64,000 nt of DNA from Lonicera japonica (GCA_021464415.1 CM038467.1:9627411-9691410), one strand, 5' to 3'; shown: positions 23,396 through 36,301, counted from the stretch's first letter. Notes: a model not told the origin generated them from the sequence alone. Translations and numbers: made by a program.

Positions 23396-26300
23396 TTAGG
23401 CAAACATTGCACTTTACTGAAGACTTTTTGGTGGGAGGTTTGGGTTCATCATTGCAAAAACAGCCTAAACGTCATTGGAAGATATTTTTTTTATCCCTCT
23501 CAATTTTTTTATTTTCATTAAAACGATATATTGCACCTAAAATAAGGTGTTTTTTTTTAAAAAAATTTATATGTATTGCTGAACGACAAAATTAGCTCTT
23601 TCATTCTAAATAAACTAGTCTTGGAGTACACTCTACGTGTGTGCAGTGGATGTAATAAAATAAATTGTATGCAAAATAATATCTTGTATCATAAGTATAT
23701 AATTAGTTTTGACTTTTTGTAGAAATTTTTTAATTATGAAATTAGTTCACTTTCGATTTATCAATTAAAAGCTTATGTATCTAAAATGATTCAATTTTAC
23801 TTGATGGAGTGTTTGGAGAACTTAATTGAGATATTGAAAATGTTAGAACAACATGATTTTAAATAAATGTTCTTGTATACACCTACAAAGTCTTTTTTTG
23901 ACCCAATTTATCTTTTTTTAGTTTTGATATATTTGCAATCAAAGAATTCCTTATTTTTTATTTACAAAAATGAAAAGAAAAAGAAAAAACTCCCCTTCTT
24001 ATTTTTTAACGCCACAAGAGAAATCTTCCATACTGGTGATCGATTTCAAGCTAGAGGTTATGAGCATATTAATTATGAAGTTTACATTATATATATTTTG
24101 ACTTCTCGGGACTTGATTGTGTGCATATATTCATCAGACAGCTAGTTAACGTTGTCCCTTTTCGTTAGCATTGACAGCTTTATCCGCTCAAATGAATTTG
24201 TTTTTTTAGGATTTTCAAGTATAATTATTTCTTAAGGTCTTTTTGCTTATAATAGACTTAAAGCATTAAAAACCCAAAAAAGAAACAATGTAGAAGATCT
24301 ATTCCCTACTGTTTAGTTGACGGTGTATGTTTCATTTGTAATCTTCAATCATTCTTGTTTGTGATTATCAATAGAGTTATTAGGAGTCTTATAATTAAAA
24401 TCAAATTTTCTTTAAAACTTGGCTATCTAGGACAAAGGAAAATCTAGTAGTATATTTCAGAGAGAGATTTATTGAGTGTTGAGGAAATATGATAAAATTT
24501 TTCAACAGAACATCAATTGTTGTGGTGTCAAACAAATTGAACACTAATCACAGTGAGTAAAAACATGTGTAATTTGACAGAAGCAGTGATCAAAATTGTA
24601 TTAGTACCTTCTTATTTAGAAGTTGAACTTAAAACGGGGTGAGTTGAAAGATTGTTGGTGAAGTGAGTTGAAACCGGGGTGAAAATCCTATTTTCATGGG
24701 TTTATTTTAAAACACCCTTTAAAATCCTTTATATTTCTTAAAATTTTGTGTAATGGTATCAATACTAAATGTATGTACTATATTCTTTTAAAATATAAAG
24801 TTGGATTGAATTATAAAGTTCAAGAATTAAACAATTTTAAGTCTTACTTCAAATGACTTAATTTTAGTTTTTATTAATCAACTTGAATTTTCATATTTAC
24901 AATTATTTAATTTTCATAACCAAGCGCAAATCAACATAAAAAATATAAATTATCCAATTCATATTTTGATGGACAACTAAATGGATCCTTATTATGTGAA
25001 AAACCAACTCTATAATAAATACACAGATTTATGTAAATATTCTATTTGATAAAAAAATTATACATTACAAATTATAAAGCCTTGATTATAAAACAGGTTT
25101 GAATGTTCATGAACATAATTTTGTAAATACATGTTTTTCTATCGTAAAATAGTATTTTTTTTCATTATTTCTTTCTATATATATATACTATTTCTCTCTC
25201 TATATGTATATAGATAGATTTTTAAACATAAGCTTTTTATTAATTAAAAATTATCCAATTCTCATAAATTTGATTGCTATTATTAAATTTTGATTGAAAA
25301 GAAAATTAAATTTAAACCCCCTTTTTAAATTTGTTAAAAGGGCCGACAATGGGTAAATTTGCAAGCGGGTTGGTAAGATCTAAACCCACCCCGCCAAAGA
25401 ATACGTCTACCTTATGTTTTTTTTGGCTTGACCAAGGTGAGTATTATATTGGAAATTAGAAACTCTCAATTAACTATACTTAGACTTATGGTGGCCATTT
25501 TAGAAAGGGCATGATGAAATAATATGAAACAATATGAAATGAAATGGACTAAAGAATTATAATTCGTGTCTATAATGTTTAACATGAAGTAGTCTTTGTG
25601 TCCATATTTTAAAACAAAATTGGAGATATATATATATATATATATTATGCTAATCGTATCTTGTCATGTAAATTAGGGTTTATTGTGTATAGGGATACTA
25701 ATGAAAGGCTTTGGTGAAGTGGTAACACCTTTATAACCAAATATTATGTTTGACCAAGTGCTAATGTGTAGTTGTTTTATATGTAAGGTCATGGGTTCAA
25801 TTCCTTGTGAGCTTACTATACAAATTTGGGGCAGAAGTTCTATAGAATGTTCTTAGGTGAAAAGAAATGTCACCGAGAGCAAGTAGACTAACTTAATTGG
25901 AAGAGGTATTTACAGTAGATTTTAGAAATTCTAAGTTTAAGTTTGACCAGAAGGTTTTAAATGTATACTATTTTTTTTCTTTTTTATACAAGCAATAGAT
26001 ATGGGTTTGCTACGATTAAAATTGAAAGCATAATAGGCTTATTTTATATCTCTCTATTCTCATTTCTCTTGTACACAGTTTCTAGTTTTCTTGAAACATT
26101 TTGTGTACAATTTCAAAAATTTCTCGCAATTACTTGCTTGTTCGAGTGCCTCACCTTCAAAGAATTTTCTAGTTTCGCCCCTGAATCTATTAACCATTTA
26201 TTAGGGTGTTAAAGTAATTATCTCTATTGTTTAAATAATGTACAATTTTATAATCATACAATACAATTTTTTAAAGTAGTATTGTAATCTCGTAAATAGA

Positions 26301-26680
26301 ATATTATTTTAACAATATAACTACTATTTTGTTAATATGCAAATAATTTTAAAATGTGCAAAATGTCATGATGTATCTTGTCTTGTTTGTGTTGAATTTT
26401 AAAACAAAAATAATAATAAATTAGAGGTTGTCTTATTAGAAAAATTGTTTCAACATGGTGTACACATTATCACGATGTAAGATTGTAATCATGTTTCAGG
26501 GAGTGGACTTGGCTAAAAATAACACATCTTTTATTTGTGTGATTATGTTGAAAATAGTTGGTTCATATACTATTATCCTATATGGGTGATAATATCAGTA
26601 TAGATGCATTAAATAGGTAATAATATCAGTACATATACATTATGCATATCTATAAGTGCGCAATATAACAAGAACCTTTG
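23396..26680. other. Long AT-rich intergenic stretch
   Basis: No convincing gene. Short frames at 23365, 23867 and 25961 are Phe/Leu/Ile-rich without motifs. Contains a TA microsatellite at 25626-25643 and a SINE-like unit at 25705-25880. Confidence 0.5.
25705..25880 (+). mobile_element. Candidate tRNA-derived SINE
   Basis: 'ggtgaagtggtaacac' resembles a pol III A box and 'catgggttcaattcc' about 75 bp later matches a B box (GGTTCRANYCC). The spacing is longer than in a tRNA gene and no cloverleaf forms, as in SINEs. The 3' end is not clear. Confidence 0.45.
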
Positions 26681-26689
26681 GGTGAAAGT

Positions 26690-27433
26690 GTTAAAAAAAG
26701 AAGTATATTACTACATGAGTGGGAAACCCCCATGTGATTAGAAGAAGAAAAACACTTCATTCCACATTTGGAAGGGATATTCTCAAATGTAAAGATATTA
26801 TGTCTGGTAACATTAGGTGGGTTATAGGCAATGGTAAATCTATCTTTTTATTAGATGATAAATAGTGTGGAGATTATAAAATCTCTGATTTGACAGCCTT
26901 AAATGAATGAAAATATGAACGCCGTGACCGTGAGGGATATTATCAATCCCATGAACATGGAATGGAACATGGTAGTCATTGACCATATTATTCCCAGGTT
27001 TTATAAGAATCATATTCTGAACATTCATATTCCACTTAACAACATGAATGAAGATATTCCTTCTTGGAGTAAGGTAAGTTCAGGTAAATTTTTTTATAAA
27101 GTCTTGTTACGGTACCATCATTGAGGTTGAGGGTTCGGAGAAAGTTAATTTGAATTGGTTGTGGAAATTGCGCATTCCACGTAAACTAATTATGTTCCTC
27201 TAGACGATTCGCCATGGAGCCATGGAAAAAATCTATCTATTCATCAAAGAATGCTTAGAGGTATGAATACTTTGGGGTGTTGCAAGCTTTGTGGTACCTC
27301 AGATAATAATGATTATATTTTCAGATATTGTATTAGAGTGGCTGAGGTATGGAACTCTACTCTTAATTTTGTTATCGATAATTATGCTAATGTCAATTGT
27401 AAAGAGTGGATGGACAACAATGTTAGAAATACT
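26690..27433 (+). pseudogene. LINE fragment (RT C-terminus and zf-RVT), 5' part
   Basis: Plus-strand frames, broken by stops and shifts, read the C-terminal part of a plant non-LTR reverse transcriptase (WKGILKCKDI..., IRWVIGNGKSIFLLDD) and then the Cys/His zf-RVT region (LWKLRIPRKLIMFLW..., CKLCGT...). The 5' end is truncated. The reading direction continues at 29984 after a 2.55-kb insertion. Confidence 0.75.
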
Positions 27434-29983
27434 TGATTGAGCATAGAAATTGCATTTTTAATCCCTTAAACAAGGCTCAATTAGCTTTTAGTTACCTCTA
27501 AAACCGAAAATTGCATGTAAATTCAGTTTAAGTATGAAAATAAGGCATTGCATTATATTTCTGTGTTACTAAGTGATTTTGCAGGCCTAAAGTGGTTAAG
27601 CAACTGAAGTTGTATGCAATATATATAAAAGGTTGAAAGCGAAAAAGTGCAAGAAGAAGGTCCGAAGAATAATTCAATATCCATTTCGAGGTTCGAAACG
27701 AGAAAAACTCTACAAACTACCCCCAAAGCACTAGCAAGAAGAGAATAGCTAGTCCCCAAGCATGAATGAATTGAATTCAAGTGTCCAAGAATGATCCCAA
27801 GAGGAAAGAAGCTCAATCGAATTAATTCTGAAAGTTTCCGAGCAAAACCGATAACTGCCGTAATAAGCCCGAGGTTGTAACTGCTCAAAGTTTTTTTACA
27901 ATGAGAATTGGAAGAAATCTACTAGAAATATAAGTTGTATAGAATTAAATTATCTACGCATAGGAGAAAACGGTAAGTCAATCGAAATTCGGAGCAGAAA
28001 GTTATGAGTAAAAGAAGAAGGTATCATAAAGAAAATGAGGCTCAATTTTAAGCCCAAATTCAATTTTAAGCCATGTTTCGGCCCGTTTCTTCAAGGATTA
28101 CTAAAATCACGACTTGAGAAACTTGTGTACTATATAAAAGATCATATATTTTATATTTTAGGGTACACAATAATTTAGAATTGATTAATAGAGAAGCAGA
28201 GAAGCATCGTAACGTTCTTGGGAGCTTTTACGCTGCATTTAACGATCAAACTTGTGTGATTTTTCTTTTCTTTCTTCAAAATAATTGTTAGTTTAGTTTT
28301 TTTATGGCATATTGAGGCTGTACCATTGGTGTAATCAAGATTCAATTCATCATAATATCAAGTTTCAATTGCAATTGTTGTTCTTTATCCGGGTAAATCT
28401 TAGTTTTTTAATTTCTTCAATTTAATTACTTTTAATCCTTTATTTGCTTAGATATTCATAGATTAGTTGTTAGGGTCCATATATATTCTGGAATTAACCC
28501 TAAACCCACATTTTAAGGGCTAGTTCTAAGGTTTATAGACCCGTTTTGTCGGTTTTTCATCAATTTATGCTAGTTTATCGTTCTATATTCAAATATTTTA
28601 TCATTTTATAATGCTATTAATATGTGATTATTTTTTCATCATAATAAATCTTATTTTCCAGAAATTTTAAGATTTTAGTCAAAATTCATCAGTTTATGAC
28701 CGTTTTGAGTTTGTTTACCGTTTTAAGCGTAAAATCTTTGTTTTAAATCAAAATTGAGTAATTCCAAAGACAAAAGTTTTCAAATATGATTTTCTTCAAT
28801 ATTAAGTATATATCTACTGTTTTTCATAATTTCAAAGCTTGTTTTCACGTTTAATTTGAATATGTCTACGTAAATCGTTAGTTAGGGGTCCGTAGTGAAA
28901 TATGGGAACTTAATCTTTGAATGTAATCCAATTTAGGTTTGAATCTGATTTTTCCATTGGTTATAAATCACATACTAAATGTATGAGTATTTTTTAATCT
29001 TTTCATGCCTCAGAAATATGTTTCCATAAGTTAGCCTAGAAATTCCATTTGATTAGGAACCGTAAAATTGTCAATTCACGGATTTTTGCACCAAAATCCT
29101 AACGTGGCTGATTTAAGGATGGTCTTTATTCTCTAATTAGTTAAGTTAGTTTCATAAGTGAATTGGATGATTTGGCGCTGTTTTGGCATTTATTCACATA
29201 AGTGCCGAAAAAGTGTGCTAATTTTGACTTTCAACGTTCTTTTTAAGACGGATTTGACTTTAATCACGTTCAATCATATTCAAACCTTAGGAGAGTGTTA
29301 AGCTATTGATTTTTTGAGATTTTAATCAACTTGGATTATTTTTGTCACGCACTAGCAATACTAGGTCTCAAATTACACTTTTTCAAAGTCAAAAAGCTTC
29401 ACTATCGAATTCTATTGCTCGAATCTAGTCTATATGGTCTTTGTCACGCATGGGCTATGATATACTTGCAGTAGTAATACAATTGGATGGTTGGAAGGTC
29501 TAAGAGCTGAACTTTAGTGAAAAATCCTATTTAAACTTAAATTTAGATTACTCGATTAGACTAGTTTCGTATTCCCTAGCTACGGATACCCCTAACATTT
29601 GTTTCTTGTTGGTTTAAGTACATTTAATATTCTGTTTTGTTCAACTAGTACGCTGTTTTATTTTATTTATTTATTTTTAGTTCAATTGCATGTTCTCCTA
29701 GTGCATTTATGAAGATTTTTTTGGTAGAAAAGTTGCGTTTGTGGATCCCCTTTAATTTTTCACCATAGAACTAGATTTGCCTTTAGTTTTAGTTTAATTT
29801 AGTTAATAGTTTAATTTAGTTTCATTTTCCCTTTCCTATTCCTCATTTCAATCATCTTTTTTTTTCCTTTCCCTTCTTTCCCCTAAGAGAGATAACTAGA
29901 AGAAATAGGTTCCTTCCTTTTTATGTGGTTTGACCTTGGACTTCCCAAGTATATTATAACTTGACCGTTTGCACTTTGGCGTA
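27434..29983. mobile_element. Solo-LTR-like insertion (2.55 kb) inside the LINE
   Basis: Flanked by the direct repeat atact (27429-27433 and 29984-29988). With one copy removed, the LINE frame runs straight through, which supports these borders. It begins TGATTGAGC and ends GGCGTA, an imperfect TG...CA. It has no long frame, but contains a TATA-like 'tatataaaag' at about 28133-28142. The great length recalls the long LTRs of Ogre/Tat-type Ty3/gypsy elements, but that lineage call is inference. Confidence 0.65.
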
Positions 29984-30770
29984 ATACTTCACACTTTTTG
30001 AGCGTAGTCAATACTCAGTTTGGTGATAATTCTCATAATGCAAATGTTTTATTTATCTCGAAACTTTGGAGCATATGGAAAGCCAGAAACAAGTTTGAGT
30101 TTGATAATTTTATGTTAAGTTTGGAAGCTATTTTAAGAGAAAGTAACAATTTTGCTTATAACATTTTATATGCATTAAAGCAAGGCTCGAGCTTTTCAAT
30201 TAGTGACCAAGTTTCCTTAATTAATTGGACCTTTCCTCCCATAAGTACAGTGAGGGTGAATACAGATGAAAAGTGTTTAGGAAACCCTTGGCCAGCGGGT
30301 TTTAAAGGAGTGGAGCGGGATGATCAAGGGAAATGGCTTGAGGGATTCGTGGGTTTTATTGGAAAGGCTACAATTCTAAAAGCGGAGCTGTGGGCGGTTT
30401 GAGAAGTGATGATTTTGATAAAGAAAAAGAACTGGCTATATGCTATCGTAGAAGTGGATTCCACAAATGTTGTGGACCTGTTGAAAGGAGAAGAGTATGG
30501 AGACCACCCCCTTAAACCATTAATACAAGATTGCAAGAGCATTACGTCCGAGCTCATTCTTTCTGTTAATCACACCCTTCGGGGGGGGCAATAGGTGTGC
30601 AGATGCCATGGCAAAATTTCAAGTCACTAAGATGGAAAAACTGAAAGTTTTCCACCATGTCCCTTCGGTGGTGAAAGGCCTGCTTGAAGCAGATGCCATG
30701 GGAGTCAGTTAACCAAAGGGTTCTTAGTTGTTTTTTCTTTTCCTATGTGTACCAAAAAAAATGCAATAAG
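29984..30770 (+). pseudogene. LINE RNase H domain and 3' tail
   Basis: Frames at 29984-30402 and 30406-30594 read the plant LINE RNase H (RVT_3): WSIWKARNKFEF, then a VNTDxKCLGNPWPAGFKG segment, then KAELWAV, and an ADAMAKF-like end after a small frameshift near 30595. The first catalytic Asp (NTD) is kept. An A-rich run at 30758-30766 follows, as at a LINE 3' end. A repeat similar to 30813-30850 lies 5' of the LINE at 26624-26660. Confidence 0.78.
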
Positions 30771-31078
30771 TAGTATCATATGGGTTGTTTGAACTTTGGT
30801 ATGGATGATAATATCAATACATATACATTATGTATATCCATAGGGGTGGTTTTAACTTTTGGACCCCACATGAGGAAAATCCACACTTGGAACAGTGCCA
30901 ATGTTGGCTCTCAATACCAATATGTGGACTCTCGGTAGAGTAGCAGTGTCAATTGAGACCATGTAATACTCAATAGTGCAGCCGGGCTATCGATGAAATA
31001 GTGGATCGTATTAGAGTGATTTTGGCCCAAAATCAAAGTTGTGAGGATATTAAATAGCGGTGTATATGAATTTAATCT

Positions 31079-31694
31079 AGGGTTCGTTTGGTTTGAGTTT
31101 TAAATCATTTTTAAAATATTATATTTCATTCCAAAAAGATTCCGATGTTTGGTTTAGGTTTTAGGCTAGAAATGTGTCATTATCGGGATTGAGCATTCCT
31201 TCAAAACCCCCTTCTTAAATAGATGGAAATAAATGATTACTCTAGGTACTCTTTTTTTTTTCTAAGATTACCTCTTAAGATCAAAGTATCATTTTTACTT
31301 ACCAAGAGAATTTCTTTTTCATTTATATTTTTTAAAAAAAGAAAAAAATGCGTTTTTTTGTTATTGAACTTTTTCTTTTTATTATTTTCTTTTTTTTTAT
31401 TAAATACATACAATGAATTTTCATAGTTCTTAACAATAAAAACAAATGTTTACCTTTGTAAAATTGTTAGGACTTGACTTTTAATTTTATAAACTGAAGA
31501 ATATTTTGATAATTCACGCGCATTTTACTCATATTCTCGTTTAAATCAAATATAGAGATGTAATTTAACGTTTCAAGAAAAAAAAATATGTTTGAACCAA
31601 ACATGGACAATGCATCCTAGCTGTCTAGAGAAAAGCTTTCTAAGAATCTAGAATGTTTATTATATTTTCAAAATTCGAACCAAACGAACTCTTA
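31079..31694. mobile_element. hAT-like TIR element
   Basis: The left end 'agggttcgtttggtttgagt' is mirrored by 'aattcgaaccaaacgaactct' at the right. The interior is AT-rich without a transposase. Its right third is also the start of the 31632-31884 direct repeat. Confidence 0.55.
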
Positions 31695-31884
31695 AGGTAA
31701 AAATTGTTGTGAATAGTTCATTCACATACATTTTCCCATTTATAAAATTTAGTTTAACATAAAATAATAAGAAAAATAATATTAACACTCTACAATGTTA
31801 AAATCATATTTACTGACTAGAAAGTGTTCTAAAAGATTTGTTTTAAAAAACAAGTGTTTCAAAAGATTTATGTAAAATATTAGG
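31632..31884. repeat. Direct repeat, left copy
   Basis: Nearly identical to 33664-33916 from 'gaaaagctttctaagaatct' to 'gatttatgtaaaatatta'. It covers the right end of the 31079-31694 element plus ~190 bp of flank. Confidence 0.92.
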
Positions 31885-32059
31885 ATGATTTACCTTTTGA
31901 CCCCCATTTATTTACCCCTATTCCACTTTGGCACCCAAAGTTTGCATTAATTACCCTTTGACACCCATTTGGACAGATTATGTCCTGTCAAAAAGTCAAA
32001 GCGTTAAATTCTTTTTCAATACCGAAAATACCCCTGTGGCTGGATTTAAATGAAAATCA

Positions 32060-33662
32060 AGCCATTTTCACAAGGCCATATCTCACTCAATTCACGTCCA
32101 AATGATGCGATCCACATATGGTTGGAAAGCTCTTACAACATAGATTATGAATACATTAATAATATTCAATAATAATCAATCTACTTGCCTCGAAATTGAT
32201 TCCAAAGTTGACAAAAATTACTTTTTTCAAAAAAAAGTTTCACGAAGCTATTTTCGCAAGGCCATATCTCACTCGATTCAAGTCCAAATGATGCGATCCA
32301 CGTATCGTTGGAAAGCTCTTGCAACATAGATTATGAATACATTAATAATATTTAATAATAATCAATTTAATTGCCTCAAAATTGCTGCCAAAGTTGACAA
32401 AAAATCACTTTTTTCAAAAAAAAAGTTCCACGAAGCCATTTTCACAAAGCCATATCTCACTCGATTCACGTCCAAATGATGCGATCCACATATGGTTGGA
32501 AAGATCTTGTAATATAGATTGTGAAAACATTAACAATATTCAATAATAAGCAATCTAATTTCCTCTAAATTGCTGCCAAATTTGATAAAAAAAACTCACT
32601 TTTTTTTTGATAAAAAATAACTTTTTTCAAAAAAAAGTTTCACAAACTCATTTTCACATGGCCATATCTCATTCGATTCACGTCCAAATAATGCGATCCA
32701 CATATGGTCGAAAAGATCTTGCAACATAGATTATTAATACATTAATAATATTCAATAATAAGCAATATACTTGCTGCCAAAGTTGACAAAATACTCACTT
32801 TTTTTAAAAAAAAAGTTCCACGAAGCCATTTTCACAATGCCATATCTCACTCGATTTATGTCCAAATGATACGATCCACATATGGTTCGAAAGCTCTTGC
32901 AACATAGATTATGAATACATTAATAATATTCAGTAGTATGTTCGTGAAACTTTTTTTTAAAAGTAATTTTTTTATCAACTTTGGAAGCCATTTCGAGGCA
33001 TTTAAATTGCTTATTATTGAATATTAGTAGTGTAATTATAATCTATGTTGCAATAGATTTTCAATCATATGTGGATCGCATCATTTGGACGTGAATCGAG
33101 TGAGATATGGCATTGTGAAAATGAGTTCGTGAAACTTTTTTTTGAAAAAAGTGAGTTTTTTTGTCAAATTTGACAGCAATTTAGAGGAAATTAGATTGCT
33201 TATTATTGAATATTGTTAATGTTTTCACAATCTATATTACAAAATCTTTCCAACCATATGTGGATCGCATCATTTGGACGTGAATCAAGTGAGATATGGC
33301 CTTGCGAAAATGGCTTCGTGAAACTTTTTTTTTGAAAAAAGTGATTTTTTGTCAACTTTGGCAGCAATTTCGAGGAAATTAAATTGATTATTACTAAATA
33401 TTATTAATGTATTCATAATCTATGTTGCAATATCTTTCCAACGATACGTGGATCGCATCATTTGGACTTGAATCAAGTGAGATATGGCCTTGCGAAAATG
33501 GCTTCGTGAAACTTTTTTTTGAAAAAAGTAATTTTTTGTCAACTTTGGCAGCAATTTCGAGACAAGTAGATTGATTATTATTGAATATTATTAATGTATT
33601 CATAATCTATGTTGTAAGAGCTTTCCAACCATATGTGGATCGCATCATTTGGACGTGAATTG
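32060..33662. repeat. Head-to-head palindromic array of ~180-210-bp units
   Basis: Five units in one orientation, marked by 'ggccatatctcactcgattc' at about 32079, 32261, 32449, 32659 and 32838, are followed by about four units in the opposite orientation (reverse-complement motifs near 33099, 33287 and 33473, ending at 33662). The turning point is near 32940. Each unit also holds 'atgcgatccacatatggttg' and a 'tttttcaaaaaaaagtttca' stretch. The two arms could pair into a very long hairpin. Short frames inside (for example 32147-32329 and its mirror 33394-33603) are repeat-encoded. Confidence 0.9.
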
Positions 33663-33663
33663 A

Positions 33664-33916
33664 GAAAAGCTTTCTAAGAATCTAGAATGTTTATTATATT
33701 TTCAAAACTCGAATCAAACGAACTCTTAAGGTAAAAATTGTTGTGAATAGATCATTCAAATACATTTTCCCATTTATAAAATTTAGTTTAACATAAAATA
33801 ATAAGAAAAATAACATTAACACTCTACAATGTTAAAATCATATTTACTGACTAACAAGTGTTCTAAAAGATTTGTTTTAAAAAACAAGTGTTTCAAAAGA
33901 TTTATGTAAAATATTA
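33664..33916. repeat. Direct repeat, right copy
   Basis: Matches 31632-31884 with few differences. Its left border abuts the truncated right arm of the palindromic array ('gtgaattgag' then 'aaaagctttc'). Confidence 0.92.
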
Positions 33917-34490
33917 CTAAAAATAATTTGAAAGTATTATAATCCTTTTATAGAGTACTAATATTATTACATAATAATAATTGAGATCAATCCCTTACCT
34001 AATATTACTAAAATACTTTTATAAAAAGCCAATATCACTATTTAATAATGCATGTAATTTAATTATTTTATAATTCCTATTATATTCTTGTAGTTTTTTT
34101 AAAAAATTTGTTACAAACAAAAATTAAACAACTAACTTTTATCAAATTAACTTATAACTAATTACTAAATCATCTTTCTCTTTAATTAAATATTATTCGT
34201 TAAGTTAAATACGTGCACGTGCAACGGGGAGTACCCAATGAACTAAACTCCTTCGTTCTTAACTTTGCATTAAATTTGAACCAACTCCCTCCTTAAGTTC
34301 GTAACCCTACTAACTCAGACGTACTCTTCCACTTTTAATCGTTGTACTACGTTTTTCAATAGCCTTTTCAATCGCGGATTATAATACCAATATTTTTCGA
34401 TACCATATTCAATCATCTTCTACTTTCGATCGTTCTTTGGATCATCGTGTAAACCTCTCATTGCTTCACAAAGCTTTTGCCCGTTTTAAA
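33917..34490. other. AT-rich intergenic stretch
   Basis: No gene or ordered repeat seen, apart from a short GC-rich 'acgtgcacgtgcaac' near 34211. It ends just 5' of the unrecognised gene at 34514. Confidence 0.5.
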
Positions 34491-34513
34491 TATGAAGATG
34501 AAATGGTTAGAGA

Positions 34514-35220
34514 ATGGGTAAAAAAGATCCGTATCTTCCGCTAGAAATTGAATTTCCTAGAAATCAATCGGAGAAATTAAAGAGGGATCTCGGGAACCAT
34601 TTTGCCAATCTATGCCATAAGAAAGAAATTCTCACTATTGTTACAAAAGACTGGGAAAAAGCTTGTGAAGAGGCAAAACGGGTGCCATGCGAGAGTGAAC
34701 ATCTCTGTCAAGTAGTGCGAGACAATATAATAAAGATTGGTTTGGAGATGCAAGAAATTGCTTCACGTAAAGAGTGGGGATCGAAGATGCACAGTGATTC
34801 ACCCTGTCAACGCCGATAAGCCGAAATTAGGGTTTCCTCGCGCTATTAATTATGATCATCTCAAACTAGAGTTCCAGCTAACTCATCCGAATAGCGAACA
34901 CACAGAAAAATTGGCGTTTCTGCTCTTGAACATGATTTGGTATCAAGGAACTTATGAGGCTAAGAACGAGTTTGTGCAAGGTCTGCAGGATGAAATTGAT
35001 TGCATGAGATGAAATGTCTAAAGGATACTCTACAAAAGGTAGCGCAAAATTGATTGTTATGGAAGTTGAATGCGAGAAATCAAAGAAGGATATTGAGAAA
35101 CATGGATCTCTCAGTTGTTACGGACGAGTGGACCAAAGCTCGTGAAGTGGCGAAAAAGGTGCAATGCAGGACGCGACTATTCTGTCAAGTAGAGTCAGAG
35201 GCTATAATACAGATAGGGTC
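34514..35220 (+). pseudogene. Unrecognised gene remnant with an internal repeat
   Basis: ATG 34514 opens 101 codons rich in Lys, Glu and Cys (MGKKDPYLPLEIEFPRNQSE..., TKDWEKACEEAKRVPCESEH, CQVVRDNIIKIG). An overlapping frame continues at 34737-35012 with a different, Leu-rich segment (IHPVNADKPKLGFPRAINYD..., LAFLLLNMIWYQGTYEAKNE), suggesting a frameshift near 34760. Downstream, 35070-35220 repeats the first module in diverged form (TDEWTKAREVAKKVQC..., CQVESEAIIQIG). Base composition is less AT-rich than the neighbours, as expected of former coding sequence. I do not recognise the family, and an intron could replace the proposed frameshift. Confidence 0.45.
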
Positions 35221-35970
35221 TCACTAGGTGCAATGAGGGTCTTATTGATATTTTTTCTTTTGATGGGTGCATAGAATGGCAATTTTTGTAGGGGAAAGGT
35301 TAAATCTGCATCTCATCCTACCTTTTAAGAATAATAAGTGGGTCACTTTCTCAATTCACTTCATCTTTTTTTTAAAAAAAAACTCTTTTTACTTCCACTG
35401 AATTCGTCACAATTCTTGCAAACAAAACCACATTCTTCCGATTGAAGCTTGTTGAAAATTTTCCCCTAAGCTATTTGATATCCTATGCACCTTCAATATG
35501 ATTTCCTCTTGTGGAAAAGAATTGGTTTCCCTCCAAACACACACTGCTACTCCTTCTATAAGTGAATCCAATAATTTCCTTAAAAATCATTCAAAAAATA
35601 CATATTTTGGGCATCGAAAGGAGATGAGTGTCTTTGTAATGGTATTGGAAATGTCGTCGGTTGGGACTCCGGCGGATTGGCAAAGAAGTGGGGGAGGTTG
35701 ATTTCAAGGGGGGTAGCTAGAGAAGATGAGAGGAGGAGTGAAGAGGACGACTTGATAAGGTTGGTTAAGGGGCATTTTTGGTATAACAAACCCTATCAAA
35801 TCATCCAACTTTCCTTGTTTCCACAGCTTCTTAGGCTTTGAAATCTACAGATGAGAAGTTCACCCAAAAACTTCTAAATTGGGTGAAAAATGCCCAAAGG
35901 GCATCTTATTTATTATCCAAAAAGGGCTATTAAAAATGCATTATAATATGATGATGCATTTTCATTCATA
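35221..35970. other. Intergenic stretch, no gene recognised
   Basis: Short frames at 35498-35701 (plus) and 35580-35789 (minus) overlap each other and carry no motif. The right part grades into the minus-strand LINE fragment. Confidence 0.45.
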
Positions 35971-36301
35971 TCATCTCATACATGTGATAACATCTCTCTG
36001 TTTTCCTTGTACTATTTTCATGTTTCCCGTTTTATTTTTTTTGTGAAATTCCAAAAATGATATAAGCACAAACAAAGAATACACATTACACATGGGTATT
36101 CCCCTGGCAAACAATAACACATTCTCATCAATCCCCCAAGCTTTATAAATCTGCCAATTAATAAAACATCTTTCCACTCACCAATGCCAAGATTTAGCTT
36201 GACCATAACACTCCACATCTCTAATAACTACATACACCTCTCTAAACTTACTATGAAATACTTTCTAATTCATTTCCTGCCATAAGCAATACACAGTAGC
36301 A
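35971..36301 (-). pseudogene. LINE fragment, C-terminal part
   Basis: On the minus strand, ATVYCLWQEMN (the 'A..Y.LW.ERN' motif near the end of plant LINE proteins lacking RNase H) is followed, after a stop, by about 80 further codons down to 35971. It continues the frame of 36841-37330 across an inserted LTR-like block. Confidence 0.65.

Noticed and set aside
32147..32329. 60-codon frame and its mirror at 33394-33603
   Set aside because: Both encode the same peptide because they are the same repeat unit in opposite arms of the palindromic array; there is no sign of coding constraint.
32060..33662. CRISPR-like repeat array
   Set aside because: Units are ~190 bp and inverted halfway, without short repeats and unique spacers, and the genome is that of a plant.
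34205..34235. Helitron-like 3' end ('cacgtgcaacgggga')
   Set aside because: No adequate hairpin, and no CTRR-T terminus at the right distance.
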